A stretch of DNA of 48,068 nt from CAZKUN01 sp964555935 (GCA_964555935.1 CAZKUN010000042.1:1-48068), one strand, 5' to 3'; shown: positions 32,782 through 42,722, counted from the first letter of the stretch. Notes: a model not told the origin generated them from the sequence alone. Made by a program: numbers and translations.

Positions 32782-34482
32782 TCAGCCGCGCGAGCGTGAG
32801 AGCGCTTCCTCGAGGGCATCGATGTCCGCGCCCAGGTCCTTATCGTCGGTGCCCGCCCCTCGGTACGTGCTCGCCTCGGTCAGCCGGTAGTTGGCGCCCG
32901 CGTAGTCTGCGAAGCCGACCGCGGGCCAGTCCGCGTCGCCGGAGGCGCCGTCCCCTGTCTTCGCGCCCTCAAAGAGCGATCCGCGAGGGAAGCTCGCGCT
33001 GTTGAGTGCCATCGCGGCCCGCCCCTCACCGTAGCCGACGAACAGGTTCTGCTCCCAGGTCATCCCTGGGAAGGCCTCATCGAAGGCGTTCTGGCCTCCG
33101 TCGACGCCGGGCCCGTAAAGGCCAAAGCCCATGATGTTGTTCGTGAGCTTGAACCTCATGCACGGCATGCCGATGACCTCACCCGATCCGTCATCGTGAC
33201 CGCCCAAGCCGCTCATTGAGAAAGACGAGTAGTTGACCGGGACGAACGTGTTGTGGTCCATCTCGATGTCGTCAGAGCCCGAGATGATGAGGAAGCCCCT
33301 GCGTTCGATGCCCTCGAAGAGGTTGTTTTGGATGAGGAACCGTTGGGTCTGCTGGCTCTTGTTGGGCGAGTCAAACCCCATCACGACGAAGCCCGTCGGC
33401 GAGTTCCGCAGGCGGTTGTTGATCATCGTGATATCTTGCACCGCCGACCAGGGCGACCCGCCATACTGGTTGCGCACCGTGAAGAGGATGCCCGTGCCGT
33501 TCTGCGCGTGGACCCAGTTATTCTCGAAGGTGTTGCCCTCGATGAGGACGCGGCGAGCGTTCTTCAACTCGAACAGGTTCTTGACGGCCCAGGGAATGCC
33601 CGCATAGGTCGGGTCATCGATCTTCCACGAGAGGGGTTTGAAGCAGTAGTTGTAACGGAATTCTATGTCGCGGGGCACCAGGTCCGGGATAGAGGCGTCC
33701 CCGCCGCCAAACATGATGTTCTCCCCGGAGCCCTCGAGGTGATTGTTGACGATCTTGTACGGTCCCGGTCCGTTCCACCCGCAGATGGCCTGCGCGTCGT
33801 GCTCCCGGTGGTGGGCCTCGACGAGATGAGAGTCGAGGATCGACGTGCGAGCGCTGTTCAGCGCGACGCACCGGAAGCAGTCCCGTGTCGGGTCGCCATG
33901 GATGTAGACGCGGTCGAGGATCAGGTCGTGGGGCACTACGTCGAGCGTGCTCTGCTCGTTCCCCGTCGACCCGAACTTCACCAACGACCGAGTCGTCTCC
34001 ACGTCCGGCGAGGCCGCGATCTCCAGCCCGATCAGTCTGTAGTGACTGGCGCCGAGCGCCGTGCTGATTGCCCCTTCGCCGGTTGGGTCGACGATCTTGG
34101 GCATGGCCCCAGCATGCCGGGGCTCCACTCGCGATCCCTCGGGCGGGATGCCGGCCATGTCGGAGGTGCGGATGGTGATCCACTTGTCGCTATCACCCTT
34201 GGTAGGCAGAACGAAGTTGCCGGTGTAGACCGCGCCCGACTGCAGCACAACCTCGTCGCCCGGCCGGGCCTCGTCCAGCGCCGCCTGCAGATCGGCCCCG
34301 CGCGTGACGTCGATTGTCTTGCCGACGACAGGGGTCATCGCGAGGTCGGTCTGGAGAAACTCCCTGGGCGGCTCGGGAGGGCGCGGCAACTGCGCGCAGG
34401 CAGGTACCGACCAAGCCACCAGGATCGGCCAGATCGCGATTCCCAGCACCGCCCGCGCCCTGCTGTTCAGCCTGCGCGTCAA
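32782..34482 (-). CDS. Secreted right-handed beta-helix protein
   Basis: The start is TTG 34482 with GGAGGAG eight bases upstream; the longer frame to 34848 only reads into the upstream gene's antisense. The 566 residues begin with a signal peptide (VLGIAIWPILVAWSVPACA). Residues 55-110 resemble the N-terminal cap of pectate-lyase-type helices (LQAALDEARPGDEVVLQSGAVYTG in part). Many short beta turns follow (LIGLEIAASPD, ILDRVYIHGDP, ILDSHLVEAHH, YKIVNNHLEGSGENIMFGG, VLIEGNTFENNWVH). Such folds occur in polysaccharide lyases and glycosidases. I cannot assign catalytic residues, so lyase activity is only suggested. Confidence 0.8.
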   Translation of the reverse strand: MTRRLNSRARAVLGIAIWPILVAWSVPACAQLPRPPEPPREFLQTDLAMTPVVGKTIDVTRGADLQAALDEARPGDEVVLQSGAVYTGNFVLPTKGDSDKWITIRTSDMAGIPPEGSRVEPRHAGAMPKIVDPTGEGAISTALGASHYRLIGLEIAASPDVETTRSLVKFGSTGNEQSTLDVVPHDLILDRVYIHGDPTRDCFRCVALNSARTSILDSHLVEAHHREHDAQAICGWNGPGPYKIVNNHLEGSGENIMFGGGDASIPDLVPRDIEFRYNYCFKPLSWKIDDPTYAGIPWAVKNLFELKNARRVLIEGNTFENNWVHAQNGTGILFTVRNQYGGSPWSAVQDITMINNRLRNSPTGFVVMGFDSPNKSQQTQRFLIQNNLFEGIERRGFLIISGSDDIEMDHNTFVPVNYSSFSMSGLGGHDDGSGEVIGMPCMRFKLTNNIMGFGLYGPGVDGGQNAFDEAFPGMTWEQNLFVGYGEGRAAMALNSASFPRGSLFEGAKTGDGASGDADWPAVGFADYAGANYRLTEASTYRGAGTDDKDLGADIDALEEALSRSRG

Positions 34483-34640
34483 CCTGGTCTCTCCTCCGGC
34501 CGGCGATTGATGGGGCGTGTCCCGAAGCGGTGGATAGCCACACCTGGGCCCAACGCCGCCTACCAATCCAACGCTGACGGCAGCGCCGGGGGTCCATTCT
34601 CCCCCGCATCGGCTCCCCGGGCGCCCGCGGGGCCGGGTCG

Positions 34641-37151
34641 CTACTCCACGAACCGGATGCGGCCGAAGCGGTCGACTTCGCTGAAGGCGCGGACCACGAA
34701 GGGACTCCAGGTGTAGTACTCGTTCTCTGAGTCGGGGATTCCGCGGACATGACGCGACCGATTGAAGTTGATCACGACCGTCGTTTCCCCTGGCTCGATC
34801 TCTTCCTTCAGGAACGACTTCAGCGGGATGGCCAGTTCGACGGCCCATCCATCGCCTCCGACTGAACCCTCGGCATCGGCATTGGCGTTCCAGTCGTAGT
34901 CGGACGAGGTCTGCCCAAAGCTGATCGTGTCCATCGCGTCCGCGACCGCACCATTCGCGTTAACCATCAGGTGGATGTAGCGTGTCCGGTCCTCGGACTG
35001 GTTGATGAGGATCTCGATCGAACTGTCTCTCCAAGTCGCCCTGTCGTCGTTGGCTTCCGCTTCAGCCACCAGGCCTGCGATCCTCGGCTCGACGCACCTG
35101 ACCGAGACGTAGAGGTTCTGCTCGTCCCACAGCGCCCTGACTTCGGTCGGGACGATCGGGTCTCGATCACCCAGAGCGCGCATCGCCATGGGCTCTGCCC
35201 GTTGCCACTCCGGTTCGTCCGACTTGCCGTCGATCGTGATGCTGCCCGACGCGACCCTCGGCACGTCATGGATCAGCGTATCCCGCTTGTCCCTCTCCCC
35301 CACGTAACGTTGCCTCACCCTCTTCGTCTCTCCGAAGAGCCGATCGTAGATGTACTCGATCCGGGCGAGGCTGTCATCGTCGCCGGCGGCGTCCTTCCTG
35401 GCCTGACTGAAGATGGATTCGGACCTCGCCATGTACGCGTCGTCGTAGATGCGATCCCAGATGTCGGCGCGGGTGGGGATGACGTTCCTCGGGCCGAGGG
35501 GTGTGCTCTGCGTGTCGCCGACGATCTTGAGCAGCCAGATTTCCTCCAGCTCTTCATAGTACTTCGCCATCGTGTCCGCCGCGTTGCCGAACATCAGTCG
35601 GCAGTGCTCATCGAGCAGCGCTTCCACGTCCGTGTCGAGGCGCCACGCGATCTTGCTCCAGACCTGGTAGTTTAGGTACTGGTAGAAGGCATATTCGCTG
35701 TCGGACGTGAGGTACGCCCCCGTCGTGCAGTCGCCCATGCGCTTGAAATAGGAGGCGACGGCGCGGGGCGTGCTGCACGGCGCGCCCGGGATGCGCTTGC
35801 TCCCGGACTTGTTCATGTAATTCCAGAGCCAGACCTTGCGCCCGATCTTATCGACCCAGCCCCTGACGAGCGCGTCCATCGCATCGCGTTGCTCGGGATT
35901 GCGCTCAAGCCAGGGCCCGACCACGCACACCTGCACGAGCACGTTGTCGGGGATGTCCACCTGGGGAATCGGTCGCGCTACCGTATACGCGGCTTGCGTC
36001 ACGTAACCGGCCACGCCCGCGTCCTTGACTCTCTGGGCGACGTCGGCGGTGAACTGCCAGATCAACTCCGATGCCTCGTCGTTACTGTAGAAGGCCTGGC
36101 ACTTCGGCTCCTGGCAGAAGACCGCGGACCCAAAGCCGTCCGTCAGGGAGACGTTGAAGTAGCCCGGCTGGAACCCGCTGGGATCCCAGATTGGTCTTGT
36201 CGAATACGCCGGGTTGGTCGCTCCCGTCGCGGAGGCGGGCTTGCCGGACAGGAACGCGGCGGCGTCTCTGAAGACTGCTTCCCTCAGCCCATCGTCGGCG
36301 AAGCACAGGTGTCCCAGGTGCTTCCTCCCCGGCAGATTGGGGTCGTTGTCGCGGCTGCCGTTCTTGAGCAGGGCAAAGAACTCCGGGTTGGTTTCGCCGA
36401 ACCGCTTCATCAGTCCGAGACGACTGAGCCCGTGGTTGCACGGGACGTATTCGGTTTCCAGCCGGAGCATGTATCGATAGTGGTTCTGCTCAGCGAACAG
36501 CTCGCCTTGCGTCCCCTCGAGCGTTACCAGGGGATAGGTGAGGATGCCCAGTTCCCTCTGCGGGAAGTCCGGCGCCTCGTGGATATCCATCGTCGGCACG
36601 CTCAGCTTCGGTTCATCGGGGACGACAATGCCCAGCTCGCCGGGGAAGTAGAAACGCGTCCCGACGAACCTCTCGAGGAAATCGTAGACGCCAAACAGCG
36701 TGGCCCTTTCGAATATGTTCGACCACTTGCCGCCCGGCATCGCCGCCACTGGGTCCACCGTCTGACTGTCCCTGCCGGCGATGAATATGTTGGTGTCCAC
36801 GGCGCGAATGATGAACGCGTCCCTCGGCAGATCCTCGGTGACGACTCCCGCCGCGCGAGCCGCCTCGCAGTCGCCGAGGACGATCGAGGTCAGTTGCGCA
36901 TCCACCTCGGAGACGATGCTGAGTTCGACGTCCGTGGCCCTTTTGAGGATCGCCTGCATCTCCGTGGCGGCGAATCGCACGACCGGGCAATCGCCGTCGG
37001 GAGGGATGACGATTTCGGCGAGCGCCTCGCCGCTATCGGCAATCGGCAACATGCGCGACCGATCGAGCGTCTCTCTGTGGTTACCTTGCGCCGCGCAGGC
37101 GGACGCGAGCAGAGCGAAGATGAACGTGATGGGTGCCAGCCTGCTTGTCAT
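34641..37151 (-). CDS. DUF4838 protein with C-terminal CBM9/DOMON-like domain
   Basis: ATG 37151 with AGGGA seven bases upstream; 836 residues with a signal or lipoprotein leader (FIFALLASACAAQG). The first part (about 40-190) matches the alpha-glucuronidase-like N-terminal fold found before DUF4838 (RFAATEMQAILKRATDVELS, GVYDFLERFVGTRFYFPGELG). DUF4838 covers about 190-560, with HYRYMLRLETEYVPCNHG, HLCFADDGLREAV and VWLWNYMNKSG. The last 200 residues (SITIDGKSDEPEWQRA to the end) look like a CBM9-type carbohydrate-binding domain. DUF4838 proteins occur widely in polysaccharide-degrading bacteria and have no settled activity. The gene follows the propeller gene by 22 bases. Confidence 0.85.
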   Translation of the reverse strand: MTSRLAPITFIFALLASACAAQGNHRETLDRSRMLPIADSGEALAEIVIPPDGDCPVVRFAATEMQAILKRATDVELSIVSEVDAQLTSIVLGDCEAARAAGVVTEDLPRDAFIIRAVDTNIFIAGRDSQTVDPVAAMPGGKWSNIFERATLFGVYDFLERFVGTRFYFPGELGIVVPDEPKLSVPTMDIHEAPDFPQRELGILTYPLVTLEGTQGELFAEQNHYRYMLRLETEYVPCNHGLSRLGLMKRFGETNPEFFALLKNGSRDNDPNLPGRKHLGHLCFADDGLREAVFRDAAAFLSGKPASATGATNPAYSTRPIWDPSGFQPGYFNVSLTDGFGSAVFCQEPKCQAFYSNDEASELIWQFTADVAQRVKDAGVAGYVTQAAYTVARPIPQVDIPDNVLVQVCVVGPWLERNPEQRDAMDALVRGWVDKIGRKVWLWNYMNKSGSKRIPGAPCSTPRAVASYFKRMGDCTTGAYLTSDSEYAFYQYLNYQVWSKIAWRLDTDVEALLDEHCRLMFGNAADTMAKYYEELEEIWLLKIVGDTQSTPLGPRNVIPTRADIWDRIYDDAYMARSESIFSQARKDAAGDDDSLARIEYIYDRLFGETKRVRQRYVGERDKRDTLIHDVPRVASGSITIDGKSDEPEWQRAEPMAMRALGDRDPIVPTEVRALWDEQNLYVSVRCVEPRIAGLVAEAEANDDRATWRDSSIEILINQSEDRTRYIHLMVNANGAVADAMDTISFGQTSSDYDWNANADAEGSVGGDGWAVELAIPLKSFLKEEIEPGETTVVINFNRSRHVRGIPDSENEYYTWSPFVVRAFSEVDRFGRIRFVE

Positions 37152-37173
37152 GTCGAAGTCCCTGTTCGGTCGG

Positions 37174-38205
37174 TTACGGTAGGTCAACAGCCGCGGGATC
37201 CAGCTCGATGATGCCCGTGCCAGCCGACATCTCATCTCCCTCGTAGCGCGGCTTCTGGTCGTGGGTCCATGACTGGCCGCTGTAGAGGTTGTAGACCTTC
37301 CCCTGCCAGCGGAACGGACCGCAGTACGTGGCTACCATGCCGGCGTCAAAGCGGCCTTCCCCGCCCGGCGACAGCACGGGCTCTCGGTCGAACTCCCGCG
37401 TCCATGCGAAGCCGTCGGGGCTGGAGACCAGCTGCATGTCCATCGTCTGACTTACGGTGTGGTGGCAGTGGATCCACCCGCCGTATCCGTTCTTCGTGTG
37501 GAAGACCGACAGCCAGTAGATCTGGAAGTCCGGCGGGTCGTCCGCATCCGCCTCGAGCACGGAAATGGGGCCGATCCAGCGCCCCGTGAATGCCTCCCCG
37601 CTCCAGACGATGATGCCCCGCTGCATCCCTCTCAGGTTATCCTTGTCCGTGGGCAGGTTGGGATTATACCGCCAGGTCTGCTGGTATATTAGGTACTTGC
37701 TCTTGAGCCATGGAACCGGGACGGGCGCGCGCACGTCGATGAGGCACATCCCGTCGTTCTGGTTCGTGGAGATGGGGCGGCCGTGAATGTCTCTGAAGCC
37801 ATATCCGTCCGGGCTGGCCGCGAGGCACGTGCCGTCATACTCTTTGGGCGCGGGTTTTCCCCAGTAGCTGCACTTCCAACGCATCGACTCGTCCTCGTCG
37901 GCGGGATCGTATATCACCTGTGTCGGGTGGAACGGGCCCCACCCAATCCGGCGCCCCGCGGGCCGAAGAACGATGTTGTTTCCCTCGCCAAGGTCGGGCT
38001 TCTCCCAGTGGAAGGCGTCCGTGGAATACGCCACGCACAGCAGGTTCTTCGTGAAATCCGGGCGGTGCCATACGAGGTAATACAGCCGCAGCCGGCTCCC
38101 GTCAGGTTCAGGGATGACGGAGACCGGACGTATGAACGAGCCCTCCTCCCACGGCTTGTCGGCCTGGATGATTGGCTCGTCACTGCGGTATCTGATGATG
38201 GACAT
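37174..38205 (-). CDS. Five-bladed beta-propeller protein, GH43/GH32-like
   Basis: ATG 38205 with AAGGAG nine bases upstream; 343 residues without a signal peptide. Blade-like repeats carry the pattern of glycosidase propellers: GSFIRPVSVIPEPDGSRLRLYYLVW, LLCVAYSTDAFHWEKPDLG, GPFHPTQVIYDP, MQLVSSPDGFAWTRE, FDAGMVATYCGPFRW and KVYNLYSGQS (shown in part). The three-acid active site of GH43/GH32 is not clearly identifiable, so it could also be a related phosphorylase or a non-catalytic protein. It is the first gene of the leftward set and starts about 160-170 bases from the operator-like sites at 38364-38445. Confidence 0.75.
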   Translation of the reverse strand: MSIIRYRSDEPIIQADKPWEEGSFIRPVSVIPEPDGSRLRLYYLVWHRPDFTKNLLCVAYSTDAFHWEKPDLGEGNNIVLRPAGRRIGWGPFHPTQVIYDPADEDESMRWKCSYWGKPAPKEYDGTCLAASPDGYGFRDIHGRPISTNQNDGMCLIDVRAPVPVPWLKSKYLIYQQTWRYNPNLPTDKDNLRGMQRGIIVWSGEAFTGRWIGPISVLEADADDPPDFQIYWLSVFHTKNGYGGWIHCHHTVSQTMDMQLVSSPDGFAWTREFDREPVLSPGGEGRFDAGMVATYCGPFRWQGKVYNLYSGQSWTHDQKPRYEGDEMSAGTGIIELDPAAVDLP

Positions 38206-38363
38206 GGACGTGTCTCCTTCGCGCGCCACTAGACGAGGGCATGCTGATTGCACTCGGCCGCTTTCCTCAGCCGCTCGCGTTGCACCTTGGGCATGTGAGC
38301 CTGTATCGAAGTCTCAGGGCTGAACCGATGCCAATATGGCGGATGCTGCCCGGTGTCATTTAA

Positions 38364-38377
38364 TTAGTGTCTGACAA
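38364..38377. promoter_or_regulatory. Operator-like site 1
   Basis: TTAGTGTCTGACAA contains the palindrome TGTC-T-GACA. It lies about 66 bases from site 2 centre to centre, close to six helical turns. The shape fits a GntR- or LacI-type repressor half-site pair. Confidence 0.5.
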
Positions 38378-38401
38378 TATTTTATCCAACGCTATATTCG
38401 G

Positions 38402-38410
38402 TGCTATGAT
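38402..38410 (+). promoter_or_regulatory. Extended -10 promoter element for the PL6 protein gene
   Basis: TGCTATGAT is a TGn-TATGAT extended -10. A -35-like TTTATC lies 18 bases upstream and is weak. The element sits between the two operator-like sites, so site 2 would lie just after the start of transcription and site 1 just upstream of the -35. The AT-rich patch 38360-38450 stands out in the GC-rich surroundings. Confidence 0.4.
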
Positions 38411-38430
38411 GCTCAAAACAAGCGTAAAAC

Positions 38431-38445
38431 TAGTGTCTGACACTA
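38431..38445. promoter_or_regulatory. Operator-like site 2, perfect 7-bp arms
   Basis: TAGTGTC-T-GACACTA is a perfect inverted repeat with a one-base centre. It shares AGTGTCTGACA with site 1. The two sites in the divergent intergenic region suggest joint control of the leftward cluster and the rightward PL6 gene. Confidence 0.6.
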
Positions 38446-38579
38446 ATTGATTCGGGTATCGCAAACCGCCTATTGAGGGCAGGCTTCGTTGCCGGTCGAG
38501 CCGAATGTCCCTGGAGCTACCGCTGGTCGGCATCGCAGCCGACAGACGGGCACGCCGACGCGCGAAACGAGAGATATTG

Positions 38580-41500
38580 ATGACGCGAGTGAGACTGCTG
38601 GGGATGGCCGTGGCCGTGTTCGGTGCCTGTATTGCCGGCGGCCCGGGCACGAGTCAGCCGGCCCCGAGCGTCGCCCCGGAGGAACTGCAGGGCGTCCACT
38701 TCAGCCCGGCGTCACCGACACCGCCTGGCACGGGGCACTGGCTGGCGGATTACCACCTGATCCGGGAGCGGGTGAAGCGCGAGGTCGGCGAGCTGGTTGC
38801 CGAAACGGGAGCCAACTTCCTCGACGTGATGGTGATCATCCCGACGACGCTTCGCGAGAAGGCGACCGCTCCCTCGGACGCAGCCCGCGGCGTGGCCGAC
38901 TGGGCAAACATGACGACTCTGGACAACCTTGTCGCATTCCTCGATGACTGTCACCAGCTTGGGGTCAGCGTCGAGGTCGACCTGGCCTGCAACCTGTGGG
39001 TCCCGTACCGGGTCGATACTGAGAACCACATCGGGCAGAGCGAGTGGTGGCCCGAGCCGGACGACACGCCCTGGACCGAGGCGGCCGTCTGGTACGAGCA
39101 GATCATCCGCCATGTCGAAGGCTCGGTCGCGGCTCCTGAGTCCATCGCGTTCTGGACGCTGATGGGCAACCACCAACTCGGTGGGGCGGAGCCCGTGACC
39201 TGGGACTGGCCCGAGCGCGCGGAAATCGCCACGTGCACGGAGCGGTTCGTGAAGGCAGTCTGGCCTCGATTCTGTCGGGCCGCGGAGCGTCCGGTCGGGT
39301 CGCCCATCATGCTCCCCATCCTCGCCGACACGCCGTACTGGAACGCCAAGTCGGCGGAGGCGCGCCTGAGTTCGTTCCGGAACCTGAAGCAGTGGTTGGT
39401 TGACGACCTGGAGATGCCGCCGGATTACTGGGTTATGAGCACCTACCCGTGCTGCGACCCGGCTACGGACGGCGTTGAGTACCTTCGGGAGATCGTCCGC
39501 ATCCTCGGCCGGGAGAATGCCAGCCGGATCATCTCCACCGACTTCAAGGGCGCGGGGCACGAGATCGCGCCATCCATCGTGGACAAGAGCCACCTGTCCG
39601 ACGCGGACGTGCTACGATGGCACTTCGCCAAGGTCAGCGAGCACGGCTTCGGCGGCTGGTGGATCTGGTCGTACCAGGACTCCCCACAGCTGGCGACGGG
39701 GCTACGCGACCAGAAGGGCCGCTGGAAGCCGGAACTTGTGAGCGTGGTCCGGGAGAGGACCTCCGCCGATGAGAGCGGCTACGTCAAGGTCGGCGACCAA
39801 ACGTATCGCGACGTCATCAGCACGTGCTTCCAACGGCCGTTCCTGACCGACGCGGACATGCAGATCTACTTCACCGATACGCGCGGGCGCGTGGCGACCG
39901 ACGGCAGCCCAGCCATGTTCAGCTGTCCTGGCATCCAACAGGTCCTCGTCAACGGGGAACCCCTGCCTGTCGTGCGCAGGGGGGAGAATCTGGTCCAGGT
40001 ACGCGTGGCGTCCGGCGTGCACGACGTCGAGATCATCGCATCGGAGGACGATGCCGTTCTAGAGCTGCCGAACGGCTTCGAGCGCGGGATACAACCGGTG
40101 AGCGACGTTGAGACCTTCAACGCGCGCGCCGAGGCGCTGAGGCCCGGCGACGAGCTGGTCGTCGAGAACGGCGTCTACACGGGCTGGGCAACAGCCCTCG
40201 TCGAGGGCAAGGGCGTGGCCGGGAAGCCAGTGGTCATCCGCCCGGAAACGCCGGGCGGAGTTATCTTCCGCGGCAGGACGCATTTCCGCCTGACGGGGAA
40301 ACACATCCTGTTCAAGGGCTTCCGCTTCGACCACGCGGGACCGGCCCACGTGCTGTATATGATTGAGGGCGAACACATCCGCGTCACGCAGTGCCAGTTC
40401 ACCAGTTGCGGCGACTCGGGCCGGACCTTCAGCCACATCGTGCGGATCACCCGCAACTGCCATCGCAGCCGCATCGACCACTGCTACTTCACGGCCAGCA
40501 AGTGCATCAGCATCGGGTTGCGGCTCTTCGGGATCGAGGACCTGCCGCGCGATAACCGGATCGATCACAACATCTTCCGCGACATCTTCAGGTATTGGGG
40601 CAACGGCCAAGAGAACATCCAGATCGGCGGCCCGTCGGAGTGCACCGCGGCCGAGGCCACCGTGCGGACACTCGTCGAATACTGCCTGTTCGACAACGCC
40701 TGGGGCGACAGCGAGACCATCTCCAACAAGTCTTCCGAGAACACCATCCGCTACAACGTCGCCGCGAACTGCCTGTTCTCCGCGTTCACCATTCGGTCGG
40801 GCAACAACGTCCGGTTCGAGGGCAACGTCATGGTCAATAGCGGGGGCGGGGTTCGCGTGTTCGGCGAGCAGCACGTCATCGTCAACAACCTGTTCCTCAA
40901 CCTGCTCGACTCGGGCCTCACGCTTCAGACGGGCACGGAATACGTTCGCCTTCCCACGGCTGAGACCGGCACGCTCATCGCGAACAACACGTTCGTCGAC
41001 TGCCCCGTCGGGACGATTGGAGCCGAACGCGCCAGCCCCGCCTACCCGGCCGGCGTGAAGGGCGTTTCCGTCGTGAATAACCTGATGACGAGTAACCAGG
41101 GCCAACTGATCGACCTGTCGGCGGCGGAGGACGTCGACATACGCAGCAACTTGATGTGGCTCACGGGACACGCCGAGGCGGGCCAGCAAGGCAGCGATGC
41201 GCTGCTGGCCGATCCGCAACTCGAAGGAACCGGTGTCGCCATCCAGCCCGCGGCGAGCAGCCCCGCAATCGACGCGGCCGAGCCGCTGGAAGAGGTCACC
41301 CTCGACCGCTGGGGCCGGCGCAGGCCTGCCGGTCAAGCGCCCGACATCGGCGCGGACGAAATCGGCGCGGGGGAGCGTCCATTTGACATGCTGCCCGAGA
41401 TCCCGGCGCCGCCGCTCCTGATGCCCGGCCTTCACAAGGGCGACTACGCATTTGGCGTGGGCGACGAGCCGGAAACGAGGCTAACCAACGAATCGCTTGA

Positions 41501-42722
41501 AGCCCCGTACCCGCTGCCCGGCGATTTCATCATGGAGTGGGAGTATCTGCCGAAGCAGTGGGAGTCGGAGGCGTCGGTGACCTTCTCGGCGGGCGACGGT
41601 GGAGGCGGCTACACCATATCGTGGGGAGGCGTTGACGACGATGGACGGCCGCTCGGCGTGATCGCCCTGCGCAAGGGCGCGGAGTTCGTGGCCGATGGCG
41701 CCGATATCGTCCATCACCGCATGACGTACCACGTATCCCGAATGCCGGAGCGCCCGGAGACTCCGGCGGAAAAGTGGTACCGGTTCGTCCTGATCAGGCG
41801 CGGAGGCAAGATCTGGCTGGCTCATGCGGGCAGGACCGAGTCGACGGTGGTCCCGGTCGTGCCGGTGATCATCTGGCAGGATCGGGCCACGCCTGATAGC
41901 GGCCCGGACTTGACGATCGCGCAGACGGGCGAGGGCATCTGGCGTAACATGCACGTGTGGCGTCACGAGCACGGCGCCGGAGCGACGCCGCCCGCGCCGG
42001 TGGCTCTTACGGGCGAAAGCAAAGGGCCCAGCCGGGTCGCGCTGAGGTGGCGTCACGGCGAGCAGGGCCGCGTCAACTGCACGTACGACGTGCATCGAGG
42101 GACGGAAGCAGACTTCCAACCGACAGAGGCCAACCGCATCGCCGGCCCTGTCGCCGGCGCCGGTTACGACGACTTCCACCCGCCGACGGGCAAGGTGCTC
42201 CACTACGGAGTGCGCTCGCGCAACGTGCTCGGAAGGACCTCACGTCTTGCCGGCGTGACGGTGCCTCCCGCCAAGGGCGGATCGATCTACTTGTACCTGG
42301 CGGCTGGATCGGCCGAGGAAGTGCAATCGCCCCTCGCGCTCGAGCGAGAAGGCGGCGACGGCCCGGAGCTTCTCGTCGTACCGCCCAACGCCGGCTCGCC
42401 CACTACCGGCCCCGTGGAGGCCGGCCTGGCGCGGTATGGGTTCGACGCGCCCGAGGCCGGGGGATATGCTCTGTGGGCCTTGGCCCGGGGGCCGGACGGC
42501 TCATCCGACTCGTTCTACTTCTCCCTGGATAGCGAGGCCCTGGCCTCCTACGCGAGCTGGGGCACGGGCGTGCAGGACACGTGGATGTGGCGTCCCGTGT
42601 GGCAGAAGGAGTTGACCGCCGGCCAGCACTCCGTGCGCATCAAGCACCGCGAAACCGGCCCGCTCCTCAAGGCCCTGCTCGTCACCGACGACCTGAGCTT
42701 CAGCCCCCCGCCGCCGCAGTAG
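38580..42722 (+). CDS. Multidomain secreted protein: TIM-barrel-like domain fused to PL6 polysaccharide lyase, with FnIII and binding domains
   Basis: The likely start is ATG 38580 (leader RLLGMAVAVFGACIAG); 1380 residues. Residues about 35-420 look like a (beta/alpha)8 glycosidase-like barrel (LQGVHFSPASPTP, TGANFLDVMVIIP, FGGWWIWSYQDSPQ). A small beta domain follows. From about 510 (FNARAEALRPGDELVVENGVY) to 880 runs a right-handed helix of the PL6 family, which cleaves alginate or chondroitin/dermatan sulfate by beta-elimination. The catalytic pair is recognisable: Lys717 in ISNKSSENT and Arg739 in FTIRSGNN, 22 apart against 21 in chondroitinase B as I recall it. A concanavalin-like domain (about 950-1115), an FnIII domain (about 1135-1225) and a C-terminal binding domain complete the protein. 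Fusion of a barrel to PL6 is unusual. Confidence 0.85.
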   Translation: MTRVRLLGMAVAVFGACIAGGPGTSQPAPSVAPEELQGVHFSPASPTPPGTGHWLADYHLIRERVKREVGELVAETGANFLDVMVIIPTTLREKATAPSDAARGVADWANMTTLDNLVAFLDDCHQLGVSVEVDLACNLWVPYRVDTENHIGQSEWWPEPDDTPWTEAAVWYEQIIRHVEGSVAAPESIAFWTLMGNHQLGGAEPVTWDWPERAEIATCTERFVKAVWPRFCRAAERPVGSPIMLPILADTPYWNAKSAEARLSSFRNLKQWLVDDLEMPPDYWVMSTYPCCDPATDGVEYLREIVRILGRENASRIISTDFKGAGHEIAPSIVDKSHLSDADVLRWHFAKVSEHGFGGWWIWSYQDSPQLATGLRDQKGRWKPELVSVVRERTSADESGYVKVGDQTYRDVISTCFQRPFLTDADMQIYFTDTRGRVATDGSPAMFSCPGIQQVLVNGEPLPVVRRGENLVQVRVASGVHDVEIIASEDDAVLELPNGFERGIQPVSDVETFNARAEALRPGDELVVENGVYTGWATALVEGKGVAGKPVVIRPETPGGVIFRGRTHFRLTGKHILFKGFRFDHAGPAHVLYMIEGEHIRVTQCQFTSCGDSGRTFSHIVRITRNCHRSRIDHCYFTASKCISIGLRLFGIEDLPRDNRIDHNIFRDIFRYWGNGQENIQIGGPSECTAAEATVRTLVEYCLFDNAWGDSETISNKSSENTIRYNVAANCLFSAFTIRSGNNVRFEGNVMVNSGGGVRVFGEQHVIVNNLFLNLLDSGLTLQTGTEYVRLPTAETGTLIANNTFVDCPVGTIGAERASPAYPAGVKGVSVVNNLMTSNQGQLIDLSAAEDVDIRSNLMWLTGHAEAGQQGSDALLADPQLEGTGVAIQPAASSPAIDAAEPLEEVTLDRWGRRRPAGQAPDIGADEIGAGERPFDMLPEIPAPPLLMPGLHKGDYAFGVGDEPETRLTNESLEAPYPLPGDFIMEWEYLPKQWESEASVTFSAGDGGGGYTISWGGVDDDGRPLGVIALRKGAEFVADGADIVHHRMTYHVSRMPERPETPAEKWYRFVLIRRGGKIWLAHAGRTESTVVPVVPVIIWQDRATPDSGPDLTIAQTGEGIWRNMHVWRHEHGAGATPPAPVALTGESKGPSRVALRWRHGEQGRVNCTYDVHRGTEADFQPTEANRIAGPVAGAGYDDFHPPTGKVLHYGVRSRNVLGRTSRLAGVTVPPAKGGSIYLYLAAGSAEEVQSPLALEREGGDGPELLVVPPNAGSPTTGPVEAGLARYGFDAPEAGGYALWALARGPDGSSDSFYFSLDSEALASYASWGTGVQDTWMWRPVWQKELTAGQHSVRIKHRETGPLLKALLVTDDLSFSPPPPQ

